Source: Bacteroidota bacterium (GTDB taxonomy: Bacteria; Bacteroidota; Bacteroidia; Chitinophagales; Chitinophagaceae). Taken from it: a stretch of DNA of 24,668 nt. The stretch is taken from assembly GCA_023429825.1 (NCBI GenBank), contig JAEZDC010000122.1, forward strand, positions 1-24,668, read 5' to 3'. Shown piece after piece: positions 1 to 8,011 of the stretch; position 1 is the first letter of the stretch, and each line of letters starts with the position of its first letter. The notes beneath the pieces were generated by a model, which saw only the letters and a program-made list of their open reading frames with translations, searched no databases and had not been told where the DNA came from. Both the position numbers and the translations under genes were made by a program.

Positions 1-1575
1 GCATATCCCGATAATGTAGTCGAAGCTTTCATTGTTCGTAGCTGGGAGACCGGGATAGATATCTTCCGCATTTTCGATTCGCTCAACTGGATGCCTAACA
101 TGGAAAAGAGCATCGAAGCGGTTCGTAATAAAACCAAAGGCATTGCCCAGGTGGCGATGTGTTATACAGGGGATATCCAGGACCCGTCAAGAACCAAATA
201 CACACTGGGTTACTACAAACAGTTCGCAAAGGACATAGAAAATGCAGGTGCCCACATTCTTGCCATTAAAGATATGAGTGGGTTACTTAAGCCCAATGCA
301 GCCTATGAACTCATCAGTGAATTGAAGCAAACGGTGAAGATCCCGATCCATCTACATACACATGATACCTCATCATTGCAAACCGCTACCTATCTGAAAG
401 CAATAGAAGCAGGCGTTGACGTGGTTGATTGTGCCATTGGTGCTTTATCGGGCCTTACCTCTCAACCCAACTTCAATGCGGTGGTTGAGATGATGAAATT
501 CAATGAAAGAGATAACCCATACAATATCGAAGAACTGAATCGACACTCTACTTACTGGGAAGCCGTTCGTGAATACTATTATCCTTTTGAAAGTGGATTA
601 AAAGCAAGCAGTGCAGAAGTGTTCTATCATGAGATCCCAGGCGGACAATATTCTAATCTCAAGCAACAAGCTGCAAGTCTTGGACTGGGTGAGAAAGTAG
701 AAGACATCAAAAAGACTTATAAAGAAGTGAATGAATTGTTCGGAGATATTGTGAAGGTGACGCCAAGCTCTAAAGTAGTAGGGGATATGGCGCTCTTCAT
801 GGTGAGTAATGGATTGAATAATGAAGATGTTCGTACAAAAGGAGAAAGACTCGCTTTCCCCGATTCTGTTCAATCATTCTTCAAGGGAGAGATCGGCCAA
901 CCTGTAGGAGGATTTGACAAAGACCTACAGAAAGTTATTTTAAAAGATATAAAGCCTTTCACTGACAGACCTAATGAGCATCTTGCTCCAATCGATCTTG
1001 ATAAAGAACTGGAGAAACTTCGTGAGAAGTTCGATGAACACATTTCGTATAATGACCTGCTTTCCTACCTGATGTATCCAAAAGTGTTTGAAGAGTTCTT
1101 TCATAAGAAACTGGAGTATGGTTCTATCCGGAAATTACCTACGCCCGCATTTTTCTATGGATTAAGGCAGAATGAGGAATTGATCGTAGAGATCGATAAA
1201 GGAAAATCGATTTTGATCCGATTACTTACCATTGGGGAACCGGATGAAGATGGCAAGCGTAAAGTATTCATGCGACTGAATGGGCAGACCCGTATTATCG
1301 AGATACAGGATAAAAAGATAGAGGTGCATAGTAAAGAACACCAGAAGATCGAGAAAGGAAACCCGAATCATGTAGGTGCCCCGTTACAGGGTAAGATATC
1401 TCAATATTTTGTAAAAGAAGGCGATAAGGTGAAGATCAACATGCCGTTATTCACATTGGAGGCTATGAAGATGGAAAGCACTATCACTGCCACAAAAGAA
1501 GGTATTGTTAAACAAATTTTGTTACCTGCGGCCACACTGGTAAAAAGTGAAGACCTGGTGGTAGTGATGGAATAG
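1..1575 (+). CDS. pyc: Pyruvate carboxylase, C-terminal part (5' end outside window)
   Basis: ATP- and biotin-dependent carboxylation of pyruvate to oxaloacetate in the cytoplasm, refilling the TCA cycle and feeding gluconeogenesis. The frame is open from the first base, so 524 residues are visible and the biotin carboxylase half is missing only because the window starts here. Visible in order: the end of the carboxyltransferase TIM barrel with the FDSLNW motif (about residues 25-30); AIKDMSG with Lys90, which corresponds to the carbamylated metal-binding lysine of the family; the metal-binding HLHTH (117-121); a long connecting/allosteric region; and a biotinyl domain with AMKM, the biotin-accepting lysine being residue 490, 34 from the C-terminus as is usual. 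The C-terminal order (carboxyltransferase, then biotinyl domain) fits a single-chain pyruvate carboxylase rather than the separate oxaloacetate decarboxylase alpha subunit; the missing N-terminus would settle it. Confidence 0.95.
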   Translation, partial: AYPDNVVEAFIVRSWETGIDIFRIFDSLNWMPNMEKSIEAVRNKTKGIAQVAMCYTGDIQDPSRTKYTLGYYKQFAKDIENAGAHILAIKDMSGLLKPNAAYELISELKQTVKIPIHLHTHDTSSLQTATYLKAIEAGVDVVDCAIGALSGLTSQPNFNAVVEMMKFNERDNPYNIEELNRHSTYWEAVREYYYPFESGLKASSAEVFYHEIPGGQYSNLKQQAASLGLGEKVEDIKKTYKEVNELFGDIVKVTPSSKVVGDMALFMVSNGLNNEDVRTKGERLAFPDSVQSFFKGEIGQPVGGFDKDLQKVILKDIKPFTDRPNEHLAPIDLDKELEKLREKFDEHISYNDLLSYLMYPKVFEEFFHKKLEYGSIRKLPTPAFFYGLRQNEELIVEIDKGKSILIRLLTIGEPDEDGKRKVFMRLNGQTRIIEIQDKKIEVHSKEHQKIEKGNPNHVGAPLQGKISQYFVKEGDKVKINMPLFTLEAMKMESTITATKEGIVKQILLPAATLVKSEDLVVVME

Positions 1576-1604
1576 GTTTAACATACATTTCATCGCTTTA
1601 AACT

Positions 1605-1612
1605 TAGCTTTA
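1605..1612 (+). promoter_or_regulatory. Possible -7 box (TAGCTTTA)
   Basis: Matches 7 of 8 positions of the Bacteroidota -7 element TAnnTTTG and lies 16 bases before the next ATG. No TTG-type -33 element is seen 17-20 bases upstream, so this is weak evidence for a separate promoter after pyc. Confidence 0.3.
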
Positions 1613-1628
1613 CGCAAAACACCCGGAT

Positions 1629-2282
1629 ATGCGTTTTGCCTTGGCGGTATTAATTCTATTCATTAGTATCAATTCATTTGCACAAGACCCTGAATTTCCT
1701 GATATCCGGAATAAAAGAGACATGTTCTCCCGGGTGCAGGAAAAAGACATTCGTGCTGATCTGGCCAGTTTTACGATGGGCGGGATAGATGAAAGCGCCG
1801 GCAAACTTCCGCTCAGGCATCTTCCGTTAACAGGCATCGGAAAAAACTATATTCAGTTTGAAGGAAATGGAATAAAAGTAAGGATCGCTTCAACGCGGTT
1901 CGATGCATCTAAGCACAAGCTCCAGTACTATACGAATCCTGATACGGAAAAAAAATACCTTACTAAGATCGATTTCAAACCATTCTTTGGTGATTACGGG
2001 AAGATACCTGTTACTCAAATTGACAGTGTGACCGTCCTGCTTGGTGCAGACACCATTGCTATTCCCAAAGAAGCCTATTTCGACCTGTATAATCCTATTT
2101 TCAGTTATAGTGAAGATGGTGCGCAAAAGCACATCAACAATGTATACCTATCTGCTGATGGAAGGAAAGTATATATCTATATGCTCAAAAGAGAGTTGGG
2201 CGGTAGCTATGAAGTGACGTGGGTGATACAGGATAAAAAATACCTGAAGAGAGTAGTTGACTTTGGTTTTCTGAAAGATTGA
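1629..2282 (+). CDS. Exported protein of unknown function
   Basis: I do not recognise the family. The 217-residue product starts with a clear signal peptide (hydrophobic stretch about residues 3-18, likely cut after SFA before Q-D), so it should reach the periplasm or cell surface; there is no lipobox cysteine. The mature part has no membrane segment and is rich in alternating hydrophobic and charged residues with many Tyr, Val and Ile, consistent with a beta-rich fold. It lies 53 bases after pyc on the same strand and 65 bases before the choloylglycine hydrolase-family gene, so read-through from pyc is possible, but no functional link to pyc is evident. The ATG start is supported by the signal peptide beginning directly after it. 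Confidence 0.8.
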   Translation: MRFALAVLILFISINSFAQDPEFPDIRNKRDMFSRVQEKDIRADLASFTMGGIDESAGKLPLRHLPLTGIGKNYIQFEGNGIKVRIASTRFDASKHKLQYYTNPDTEKKYLTKIDFKPFFGDYGKIPVTQIDSVTVLLGADTIAIPKEAYFDLYNPIFSYSEDGAQKHINNVYLSADGRKVYIYMLKRELGGSYEVTWVIQDKKYLKRVVDFGFLKD

Positions 2283-2347
2283 TCACACCGTTATCAATAC
2301 GTTTGGTTTAAGAGATATTCATTCCAGATATTTAATAAACGTCTTTT

Positions 2348-3397
2348 ATGATCCGCTGCACTTTTGTTTCCTGCTTAGTGATACTGGCCAATATTTCTCT
2401 TGCCTGTACTACATTCTTACTCAAATCAAAAGACCAGTTAGTATTTGGGAGAAATTATGACTGGATCACCGGCGAAGGGGTTTTACACACAAACCAGAAA
2501 GGTTTATTGAAAACTTCTATGCAGGTTCCTGATGGTAAAACGGTCAGCTGGGCATCTAAGTATGGAAGCGTCACATTCAATCAATACGGAAAAGAGTTTC
2601 CTACAGGTGGAATGAATGAAAAAGGTTTGGTGGTAGAATTGATGTGGTTAGATGGAACGCAATATGCCACGAAAGACGATCGTGCTGCGGTAGGTGTTTT
2701 GCAGTGGATACAATATCAATTAGACAACTGTGCTTCTGTTGATGAAGTGATCGCCACGGATAAGGTCTTACGCATTTCAAAAGAAACCGGAACACCTTTA
2801 CATTATCTCATCGCAGATGCATCCGGTAATGCCGCAACGATTGAATTTTTAGATGGTAAGATCAAAGTGCATAAAGGTGGTGATCTACCTTTCCCGGTAT
2901 TGACGAATCATAAATACGATTATTCACTTAAACAATTGAAAAAAGGCGACATACCAACGGATAACTCTTTAGAAAGATTTGTGAAGACCTGTGGCATGGT
3001 TCGCCAGTTTGGAGATGCGCATAACAATACCGCTTCTCCCGTTGATTATTCATTCGACATGCTGGCCGAAGTTGCGCAGGGTAGTTTCACCAAATGGCGA
3101 ATCGTATATGATATCACCAACAGGAAGATCTACTTTAAAACGCTCGGGCATTCTGATGTTAAGGAAATAGCTTTCTCCGGGCTGAATTTCAGTTGCCGGT
3201 CTGTGGCAAAGGCATTTAATATGAATACGGATGGTAAAGGTGATATCAGAGAACGACTGGTAGATTTTTCAGGAGATATCAATAAACAGAGTATCCAAAA
3301 AGCTTTTAAAGAAAGTGCAGAAAGGATCAGTGTATCAGAAGCTACTAAACAGAAACTCATAAATTATACAAGGCAGATAAGCTGCGGGATCAGATAA
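2348..3397 (+). CDS. Choloylglycine hydrolase-family (linear amide C-N) hydrolase, exported
   Basis: An N-terminal-nucleophile hydrolase that cleaves linear amide bonds; relatives act on conjugated bile acids, penicillin V or acyl-homoserine lactones. The 349-residue protein has a signal peptide (residues 1-19) ending SLA, followed directly by Cys20 in CTTF. In this family the nucleophile is the Cys exposed at the new N-terminus, so signal-peptide removal would itself generate the active site. FGRNYDW (about 33-39) supplies the conserved Arg and Asp next to the nucleophile, and GGMNEKGL (about 87-94) is the usual second motif. The length is typical. -3 to -1 of the cut are S-L-A, not a standard lipobox, so I favour a soluble Ntn hydrolase over a lipoprotein. 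The substrate cannot be read from sequence. It converges with the minus-strand gene at 3422. Confidence 0.88.
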   Translation: MIRCTFVSCLVILANISLACTTFLLKSKDQLVFGRNYDWITGEGVLHTNQKGLLKTSMQVPDGKTVSWASKYGSVTFNQYGKEFPTGGMNEKGLVVELMWLDGTQYATKDDRAAVGVLQWIQYQLDNCASVDEVIATDKVLRISKETGTPLHYLIADASGNAATIEFLDGKIKVHKGGDLPFPVLTNHKYDYSLKQLKKGDIPTDNSLERFVKTCGMVRQFGDAHNNTASPVDYSFDMLAEVAQGSFTKWRIVYDITNRKIYFKTLGHSDVKEIAFSGLNFSCRSVAKAFNMNTDGKGDIRERLVDFSGDINKQSIQKAFKESAERISVSEATKQKLINYTRQISCGIR

Positions 3398-3421
3398 AGT
3401 AGAGCTTTAGTTTTTCAATAG

Positions 3422-3973
3422 TCACCATGTTCTTTTTCGTGGTAACATTAATGAATCCAGTAGCATAGCAATCATTTGGCTTGGCTTGGCTGTGTCTCTA
3501 ATTTCCTTGGATAATGAAAAGAGAGGGTATCTTGTTTTGATTTGAGGCGGAAAAGGAGACCATTGTACACTTGCTGTATCGCAGATTAGTTTATTAGTAA
3601 GGGTATCTGCCTCAAAGGCAAGGTTAAAGGTTAATATCTGTGTGAAAGGATCCGGATTAGTAAGCTTAGCTTCCATATCTTTATTGAACTGGCCACTAAG
3701 AAAATATTCTCTACCTTTCTTTTTCCCATTCTCCTGAATCTCCCTTTCAATCTTCATTTGCCACTCTTTGAACGAGTTTTGGCTGTCTTCCTCGGAATGT
3801 ATTTTATAGTTCCTGGCAGATAAAATGGTTGTAATATGCTCTTGTAATTCATCAGGGGCTACGACTGAATTGACTCTGACCAGGACGGGAAGTTTTTTTC
3901 GTAAAAGGACTTCTTCCTTCAACTGAGAGCGGGGACTTAATAGCAGTATCAATAACAGCAATAAACTCTTCAT
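3422..3973 (-). CDS. Small exported protein of unknown function
   Basis: Not recognised. The 183-residue product begins with a very leucine-rich signal sequence (MKSLLLLLILLLSP), followed by a charged mature region with a lysine- and glutamate-rich stretch around residues 70-90 and no further membrane segment. It ends 24 bases beyond the stop of the convergent hydrolase gene, and no clear terminator hairpin separates the two. It lies about 90 bases downstream of the SRP RNA gene on the same strand. The SRP RNA ends in its own U-run, so this gene probably needs its own promoter, which I could not identify. Confidence 0.7.
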   Translation of the reverse strand: MKSLLLLLILLLSPRSQLKEEVLLRKKLPVLVRVNSVVAPDELQEHITTILSARNYKIHSEEDSQNSFKEWQMKIEREIQENGKKKGREYFLSGQFNKDMEAKLTNPDPFTQILTFNLAFEADTLTNKLICDTASVQWSPFPPQIKTRYPLFSLSKEIRDTAKPSQMIAMLLDSLMLPRKRTW

Positions 3974-4059
3974 AACTGATCTGGTATATCAATATACTGC
4001 TAGTTTGTAGGATTTGCAAATGAAAAGAAGTGGAAATGAAAGCGAAGGATAAAATAAAA

Positions 4060-4160
4060 AAAGGCAGGCTACTCACATCGCACCGCTACAACCGCCTACT
4101 CTTGCTTGCTTCCGCACCTGGGAGGATTCAGCAGGAGCTGGTCGTGTAAGACCTGCCGGG
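4060..4160 (-). ncRNA. ffs: Signal recognition particle RNA (small bacterial type, about 100 nt)
   Basis: Read on the minus strand, the sequence forms one long hairpin as in bacterial 4.5S/SRP RNA. The 5' GGCAGGU pairs with 3' GCCUGCC, followed by CUUAC with GUGAG after a two-base bulge. The apical part holds the domain IV signature CAGGUGCGGAAGCAAGCA, with the GGAA tetraloop at 4113-4110 and the asymmetric A-rich internal loop bound by the Ffh protein. The 3' end runs into a U-rich tract (about 4062-4051) that can act as terminator. This RNA, with Ffh and FtsY, targets inner-membrane proteins for co-translational insertion and is essential. The exact 5' end (4157-4165) is uncertain. It has no protein-coding explanation and fills most of the gap between the genes at 3422 and 4293. 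Confidence 0.9.
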
Positions 4161-4162
4161 TG

Positions 4163-4170
4163 CAAATGTA
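4163..4170 (-). promoter_or_regulatory. -7 promoter box of the SRP RNA (TACATTTG)
   Basis: On the minus strand TACATTTG is a perfect match to the Bacteroidota -7 element TAnnTTTG and ends just before the 5' stem of the SRP RNA, the spacing expected for a start near 4157. The usual TTTG at -33 is absent; the upstream region is a T-rich tract instead. Confidence 0.6.
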
Positions 4171-4235
4171 AGTGCTCACTTATAATTGTGTTGAAAAAAG
4201 TTGAAAAAATAACTGCCAATTATGATGAAGGTTGT

Positions 4236-4266
4236 TTTTCAATGCAATGACGAGCTGTTATCTTCG
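4236..4266 (+). promoter_or_regulatory. Possible promoter of the transaldolase gene
   Basis: TTTT, 19 bases, then TATCTTCG. Both elements differ by one base from the Bacteroidota consensus (TTTG-N19-TAnnTTTG), with exact spacing, and lie 26 bases before the ATG. The TTCG ending also occurs in the tRNA-Cys promoter of this window. Confidence 0.45.
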
Positions 4267-4292
4267 CTGTCATCTAAACAAAAAATAAACAG

Positions 4293-4943
4293 ATGAAGTT
4301 TTTCATTGATACTGCGAATCTTGCCCAGATCAGGGAAGCCAATGATCTTGGAATATTAGATGGTGTTACCACCAACCCTTCTTTGATGGCAAAAGAAGGT
4401 ATCACCGGAACGGAAGCGATCAACAACCATTATAAAACGATCTGCGAGATCGTTGATGGTGATGTGAGCGCTGAAGTATTGACCACTGAATTATCTACCA
4501 TAATAGAAGAAGGAAAGAAACTTGCTGCGATCCATCCCAATATCGTGGTGAAAGTGCCGATGATCAAAGACGGTGTAAAAGCGATCAAATGGTTTACGGA
4601 TAACGGTATCAAAACGAACTGCACATTGGTGTTTTCTGCCGGTCAGGCGATCCTGGCTGCCAAGGCGGGTGCTACGTATGTTTCTCCGTTCATCGGAAGG
4701 ATAGATGACAGCGGATGGAATGGTGTGCAACTGATCGAGCAGATATCTAATATTTATGCGTTACAGGGATTCAAAACGGAAATACTGGCTGCTTCAATAA
4801 GAACTGCCAATCATATTGTACAATGTGCAGAGGCGGGTGCAGACGTATGTACCTGTCCTTTAGATTCTATTCTCGGGCTACTTAAACATCCGCTAACAGA
4901 TATTGGGTTAGCCAAGTTCCTGGAAGACGCAAAGAAATTATAA
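4293..4943 (+). CDS. Transaldolase / fructose-6-phosphate aldolase family
   Basis: A class I aldolase of the small transaldolase subfamily (TalC/Fsa type). It transfers or cleaves dihydroxyacetone units through a lysine Schiff base in the non-oxidative pentose phosphate pathway. The 216 residues match the short form (about 215-220) rather than the roughly 315-residue TalB type. Visible motifs: the N-terminal MKFFIDTAN, DGVTTNPSL (about 23-31), the catalytic lysine in VVKVP (Lys87, equivalent to Lys85 of E. coli FsaA), and the conserved ending with DVCTCPL and LTDIGLAKFL. The two activities (transaldolase or F6P aldolase) cannot be separated with confidence here; the Bacteroidota genes of this length are usually annotated as transaldolase. 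It has its own likely promoter and a terminator right after the stop, so it is monocistronic. Confidence 0.93.
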   Translation: MKFFIDTANLAQIREANDLGILDGVTTNPSLMAKEGITGTEAINNHYKTICEIVDGDVSAEVLTTELSTIIEEGKKLAAIHPNIVVKVPMIKDGVKAIKWFTDNGIKTNCTLVFSAGQAILAAKAGATYVSPFIGRIDDSGWNGVQLIEQISNIYALQGFKTEILAASIRTANHIVQCAEAGADVCTCPLDSILGLLKHPLTDIGLAKFLEDAKKL

Positions 4944-4945
4944 AC

Positions 4946-4967
4946 AAAGCCCTCAACAGAGGGCTTT
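4946..4967. terminator. Bidirectional terminator between convergent genes
   Basis: A 9-bp perfect stem (AAAGCCCTC / GAGGGCTTT) with an AACA loop follows the transaldolase stop by 3 bases and precedes the minus-strand stop by 5. T-rich tracts lie on both sides, so it can end both transcripts. Confidence 0.88.
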
Positions 4968-4971
4968 TCAA

Positions 4972-5382
4972 TTAGTTTTTCTTCTTAGGCTTTTTATTCC
5001 AGTCATCCAGCAATTCTTCTTCCGTCTTCAGTGCCTGCTCAAATTCTTTTTTCTTGATATAGATCTTCGTTGAAGTTTTGATAGAAGGGTTTTCTATCAG
5101 GTGAACAGTTACCGTTACAAAATCTTCTTTTGTGGCAGAATCAAGCATCAGCACATTTCCCTTCCATTTCCCAACCGATGAACTGAATTTCAACTGGCTG
5201 CTATCTAACGGGTAAATGCTTCCATCCTTAAACTTCCCTTCTACATTGATGTAATTGAAATGCAATGATCCTTTTTTCAGGCTGTCAGTATACAGGTTGA
5301 AGTAAATGGTATCGATCTTTTGTGCTTTGCCGGCGAAAGCGATCGATAAACAGAAAAGGATAAGAAAAAGGCTTTTTTTCAC
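4972..5382 (-). CDS. Small exported protein of unknown function
   Basis: Not recognised. The GTG at 5382 is chosen as start because it directly precedes a compact signal peptide (VKKSLFLILFCLSIAFAG, cut near GKA-Q), giving 136 residues. Upstream in-frame ATGs up to 5457 would add a 25-residue polar extension before the hydrophobic core, which is unlike a signal peptide. The mature protein of about 110 residues appears beta-rich and ends in a lysine-rich tail (NKKPKKKN). It converges with the transaldolase gene across the shared terminator. Its right-hand neighbour is divergent, and the roughly 170-base gap between them must hold both promoters. Confidence 0.75.
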   Translation of the reverse strand: MKKSLFLILFCLSIAFAGKAQKIDTIYFNLYTDSLKKGSLHFNYINVEGKFKDGSIYPLDSSQLKFSSSVGKWKGNVLMLDSATKEDFVTVTVHLIENPSIKTSTKIYIKKKEFEQALKTEEELLDDWNKKPKKKN

Positions 5383-5550
5383 AGGATGTGTCGTGTTTTC
5401 GGGAGTAAAATTACACATCAGCAGTCGCAGCATTCTGTTAATATACAGGCGCAACAAGTTTTTTGATCTTTCTTTATAGCAACGGGTTGATTATGATCTT
5501 TAAGCGGGTTTATTGGCATACTTTTTTTCTTACATACCGAAAGAAAAGTT

Positions 5551-5751
5551 GTGAGAAAGGTGGTTCATAAATCAGTGCAGGACTTCATATTCATGATGGC
5601 AGAGCAGTCGGGTATATCTAAGGAACAAGCGGCTGTAACATTCAATTCCATCCTTAGCTATATGAGGCAGCACCCTAAGCATTCCCTGCAAAAAGCTATC
5701 GCGGCATTGTTTGGCGGCGCGAAGAAAGATGATAATATCACTTTGAACTAA
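5551..5751 (+). CDS. Small protein of unknown function (66 aa)
   Basis: Starts with GTG. The product is mainly helical and basic, with a pattern (VQDFIFMMAEQ, then QAAVTFNSILSYM) like small helical domains that watch over chromosome- or membrane-bound partners, but I do not recognise a family. There is no signal peptide or membrane span. Coding is plausible because the frame is open from the -1 region on, the residue composition is ordinary, and no gene occupies the other strand over most of it. Its last 14 bases overlap the end of the Nudix gene tail to tail, so transcription of the two collides. Confidence 0.55.
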   Translation: MRKVVHKSVQDFIFMMAEQSGISKEQAAVTFNSILSYMRQHPKHSLQKAIAALFGGAKKDDNITLN

Positions 5752-6199
5752 GATCGTTTTTGATCATTCCTGCCACGATCTTGTCAATCGGCAGAGAAAA
5801 CATTTCAGTAGTTAGATCATTCCATTCTATCCACCTGAAAACCTCAGCTTCCCCTTCGGGATCTGTTATTTGTGCAGGAAAGAAATCAAACGCTTTATTC
5901 TTCGTTGGCAGCTGGCTGGCATCTGCATGGACGTAATAGTAAATAGAGATGATCTGGTCGTTATTGTTGAAGGCAGAGATCTGAAAGAAGTCAGTTGTAT
6001 AAATATGATCACCGATCTGTACATCCAACCCCGTTTCTTCCTTGAATTCTCTTTTTAAGCAATCTCTCGTTCCTTCCCCGAATTCCAATCCGCCGCCGGG
6101 AAACTTGGTAAAGAACTTTCCCCTGATGTATTCATCACTTACAAGCACTCTTCGTTGCTCGTCGATCAGTACACCATACACCCTAATATTGAAACGCAT
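5738..6199 (-). CDS. Nudix hydrolase
   Basis: Hydrolyses a nucleoside diphosphate linked to another group; the substrate is unknown. The 153-residue protein carries a complete Nudix box G-x5-E-x7-R-E-U-x-E-E-x-G-U: Gly36, Glu42, Arg50, Glu51, Glu54, Glu55, Gly57, Leu58. The preceding FPGGG and the later DFFQISAF segment fit the fold. It is the second gene of an operon with corA: the corA stop and the Nudix start share one base (TAATG), which indicates translational coupling. Coupling to a magnesium transporter is notable since Nudix enzymes use Mg2+, but that may be coincidence. Confidence 0.9.
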   Translation of the reverse strand: MRFNIRVYGVLIDEQRRVLVSDEYIRGKFFTKFPGGGLEFGEGTRDCLKREFKEETGLDVQIGDHIYTTDFFQISAFNNNDQIISIYYYVHADASQLPTKNKAFDFFPAQITDPEGEAEVFRWIEWNDLTTEMFSLPIDKIVAGMIKNDLSSK

Positions 6200-7140
6200 T
6201 ACCTGAAAATTCTTTTACGTAAAAAGAACCAACCGATCATAACAGATATGAGGAAAGATAAAAATGCTACGATATAGAAGGCATATTCTGAATGTTCGAA
6301 TCCACTGGGTACATTCATTCCGAATAAACTTGCGATCAATACCGGGAATGTCAGTACGATAGTGATCACGGCCAATCGCTTCAACACCTGGTTCTGGTTA
6401 TTGGCAATGATACTTGCATAGGCATCCATGGTGCCATTCAACATGTTCGTGTAAATATTTGCCATCTCGAGGGCCTGCGATGTATCTACTACAAGGTCAC
6501 TCAGGAACTCTCTTTCTTCTTCATTCAGCCCAAGAAAATTAGTTCGCTCCAGTTTCATCATCAGCATTTCGTTGCTGCGCAGTGCAGTAACAAAGTATAC
6601 CAGGCTTTTCTGGATCCTGAGCAGGTTTAATAGTTCTTCGTTCCGGTTACTGTCGTACAGCTTTTGCTCGAAGATGTTTCGCTTATTGTTGATCTCCTTC
6701 AGATACTCCATGAAGTTTTGTACGATCTTTTCGAAGATCTTCAGCACCATCATATTCCTTTTATCAGGATGACGGCGTTCAAAACTGTTCAGGAACTTTT
6801 TGATAGCAGGATTATCAAAAGAGTTAACGGTAACGATCTGGTTATGCGTTAAGATGATGCAGATCGGTATGGTGATGTAATACGCATCGCTGTCGTTGAA
6901 GGAATTATTTTCGGTAGGGGTTTTTATGACGAGGAACTTTACATTATCCTCCAGCTCATACCTCGATCTTTCATCAATATCCAGTGAATCTCTGAGAAAC
7001 TCTACGGGTATCTCCAGCTTTTCGCTTAACTCGGTGAACTCTTCTTCCCTGAATGGCGGCACAAGATTCACCCATGCTCCGTGTTCAGGCCTGTCGATCT
7101 CAACGGTCTGGCTGTTGATATTTTTGAAGTACTGGATCAT
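6199..7140 (-). CDS. corA: CorA-family magnesium (divalent metal) transporter
   Basis: Inner-membrane channel for Mg2+ (also Co2+ and Ni2+ in relatives), acting as a pentamer. The 313-residue protein has a long charged cytoplasmic domain with a predicted helical stalk (about 130-245), then two transmembrane helices (about 256-273 and 286-306). The family signature GMN lies at residues 274-276 at the end of the first helix, and a basic C-terminal tail (RKRIFR) follows. Length and layout are typical of CorA. It is the first gene of a two-gene operon with the Nudix hydrolase. A -7-like box TACTTTCG lies at 7160-7153 on the minus strand, about 12 bases before the ATG, but no convincing -33 element is present. 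Confidence 0.93.
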   Translation of the reverse strand: MIQYFKNINSQTVEIDRPEHGAWVNLVPPFREEEFTELSEKLEIPVEFLRDSLDIDERSRYELEDNVKFLVIKTPTENNSFNDSDAYYITIPICIILTHNQIVTVNSFDNPAIKKFLNSFERRHPDKRNMMVLKIFEKIVQNFMEYLKEINNKRNIFEQKLYDSNRNEELLNLLRIQKSLVYFVTALRSNEMLMMKLERTNFLGLNEEEREFLSDLVVDTSQALEMANIYTNMLNGTMDAYASIIANNQNQVLKRLAVITIVLTFPVLIASLFGMNVPSGFEHSEYAFYIVAFLSFLISVMIGWFFLRKRIFR

Positions 7141-7203
7141 GGTAAAGTGGAGCGAAAGTAAGGCAAATAATCAGGAAGGGACTTAATGTAGATTGGCGAT
7201 AGT

Positions 7204-7238
7204 TAATTAAACATTCAACACTTAACATTCAACATTAT
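7204..7238 (+). repeat. Heptanucleotide tandem repeat over the dapF stop
   Basis: Four to five copies of a 7-base unit with consensus ACATTCA run from 7204 to 7238 (units start at 7204, 7211, 7218, 7225 and 7232); the third-last and second-last share most bases. The last unit includes the dapF stop codon. It is a small degenerate microsatellite. Confidence 0.7.
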
Positions 7239-8011
7239 ACCTCTATCTCACCTGTAAAAACAAATTCGGCCGGTCCGCATAACCAGATATTATTAAAACT
7301 CTCTTCTCCGGTCTTATCAAATTCAACAGCGAGCTTACCACCTTTAGTTTCTATCTCCTTACGGTTAAATCCCCTTTCATTATGGGCAAATACTAAAGCA
7401 GCTGCTGTAACCCCTGTACCGCAACTATAGGTTTCATCTTCTACGCCTCGTTCGTATGTTCTTACACGGATGCAATCATCGTCGCACACATCCACAAAGT
7501 TTACATTGATGCCTTCTTTTTCAAACTGCCTGCTGTAACGGATGGCTCTTCCTTCTTTGTACACATCAGTATTCATGACATCACCTACCTGTTTAATGTA
7601 ATGCGGAGAACCGGTATTTAATATTGCATCACCACTATCAAAACGAATTCCCTTAACATCCTGCATCTTCAGATTTACCCATCCATCTTCTATCTCTGCT
7701 TCATGCTCTCCATCCGATGCAATGAAGCGGTAACTATCTTTCCGGATGCCCTTATCATAGGCAAACTTCACCAGGCACCTGCCGCCATTCCCACACATGC
7801 TTCCTTCACGTCCATCGGAATTGAAGTATTTCATTTCAAAGTCATATGATGGATTTGTATTGAGTAGCATTAACCCATCGCCGCCTATACCAAATCTTCT
7901 ATCACAAATATTTTTTACCTGCGCCGTAGTGAGTACAACATCTCCGCTGCGATTGTCTATGATCACAAAATCATTTCCTGTTCCCTGGTATTTATAGAAT
8001 GTAAGTTTCAT
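7235..8011 (-). CDS. dapF: Diaminopimelate epimerase
   Basis: Converts LL- to meso-diaminopimelate in the cytoplasm, the last step before peptidoglycan crosslinking units and lysine. The 258-residue protein has the two catalytic cysteines of the PLP-independent epimerase: Cys73 in SMCGNGGRC and Cys197 in YSCGTGVTA. The N-terminal YQGTGNDF motif that begins the family is present. The start codon overlaps the pyrR stop by one base (TGATG), so the two are translated together. No other lysine-pathway genes are nearby. The stop codon lies inside a 7-bp repeat array. Confidence 0.97.
   Translation of the reverse strand: MKLTFYKYQGTGNDFVIIDNRSGDVVLTTAQVKNICDRRFGIGGDGLMLLNTNPSYDFEMKYFNSDGREGSMCGNGGRCLVKFAYDKGIRKDSYRFIASDGEHEAEIEDGWVNLKMQDVKGIRFDSGDAILNTGSPHYIKQVGDVMNTDVYKEGRAIRYSRQFEKEGINVNFVDVCDDDCIRVRTYERGVEDETYSCGTGVTAAALVFAHNERGFNRKEIETKGGKLAVEFDKTGEESFNNIWLCGPAEFVFTGEIEV

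Noticed and set aside
1..90. Pyruvate carboxylase as a truncated or broken gene
   Set aside because: The frame is open to the first base and matches the family there; the missing part is outside the window, not deleted.
2475..2495. DnaA-box match TTTTACACA inside the choloylglycine hydrolase-family gene
   Set aside because: A single degenerate match inside a coding region, at the frequency expected by chance.
3852..4076. 74-residue minus-strand frame over the SRP RNA 3' end
   Set aside because: It overlaps the SRP RNA terminator and the exported protein gene in a different frame; explained by those features.
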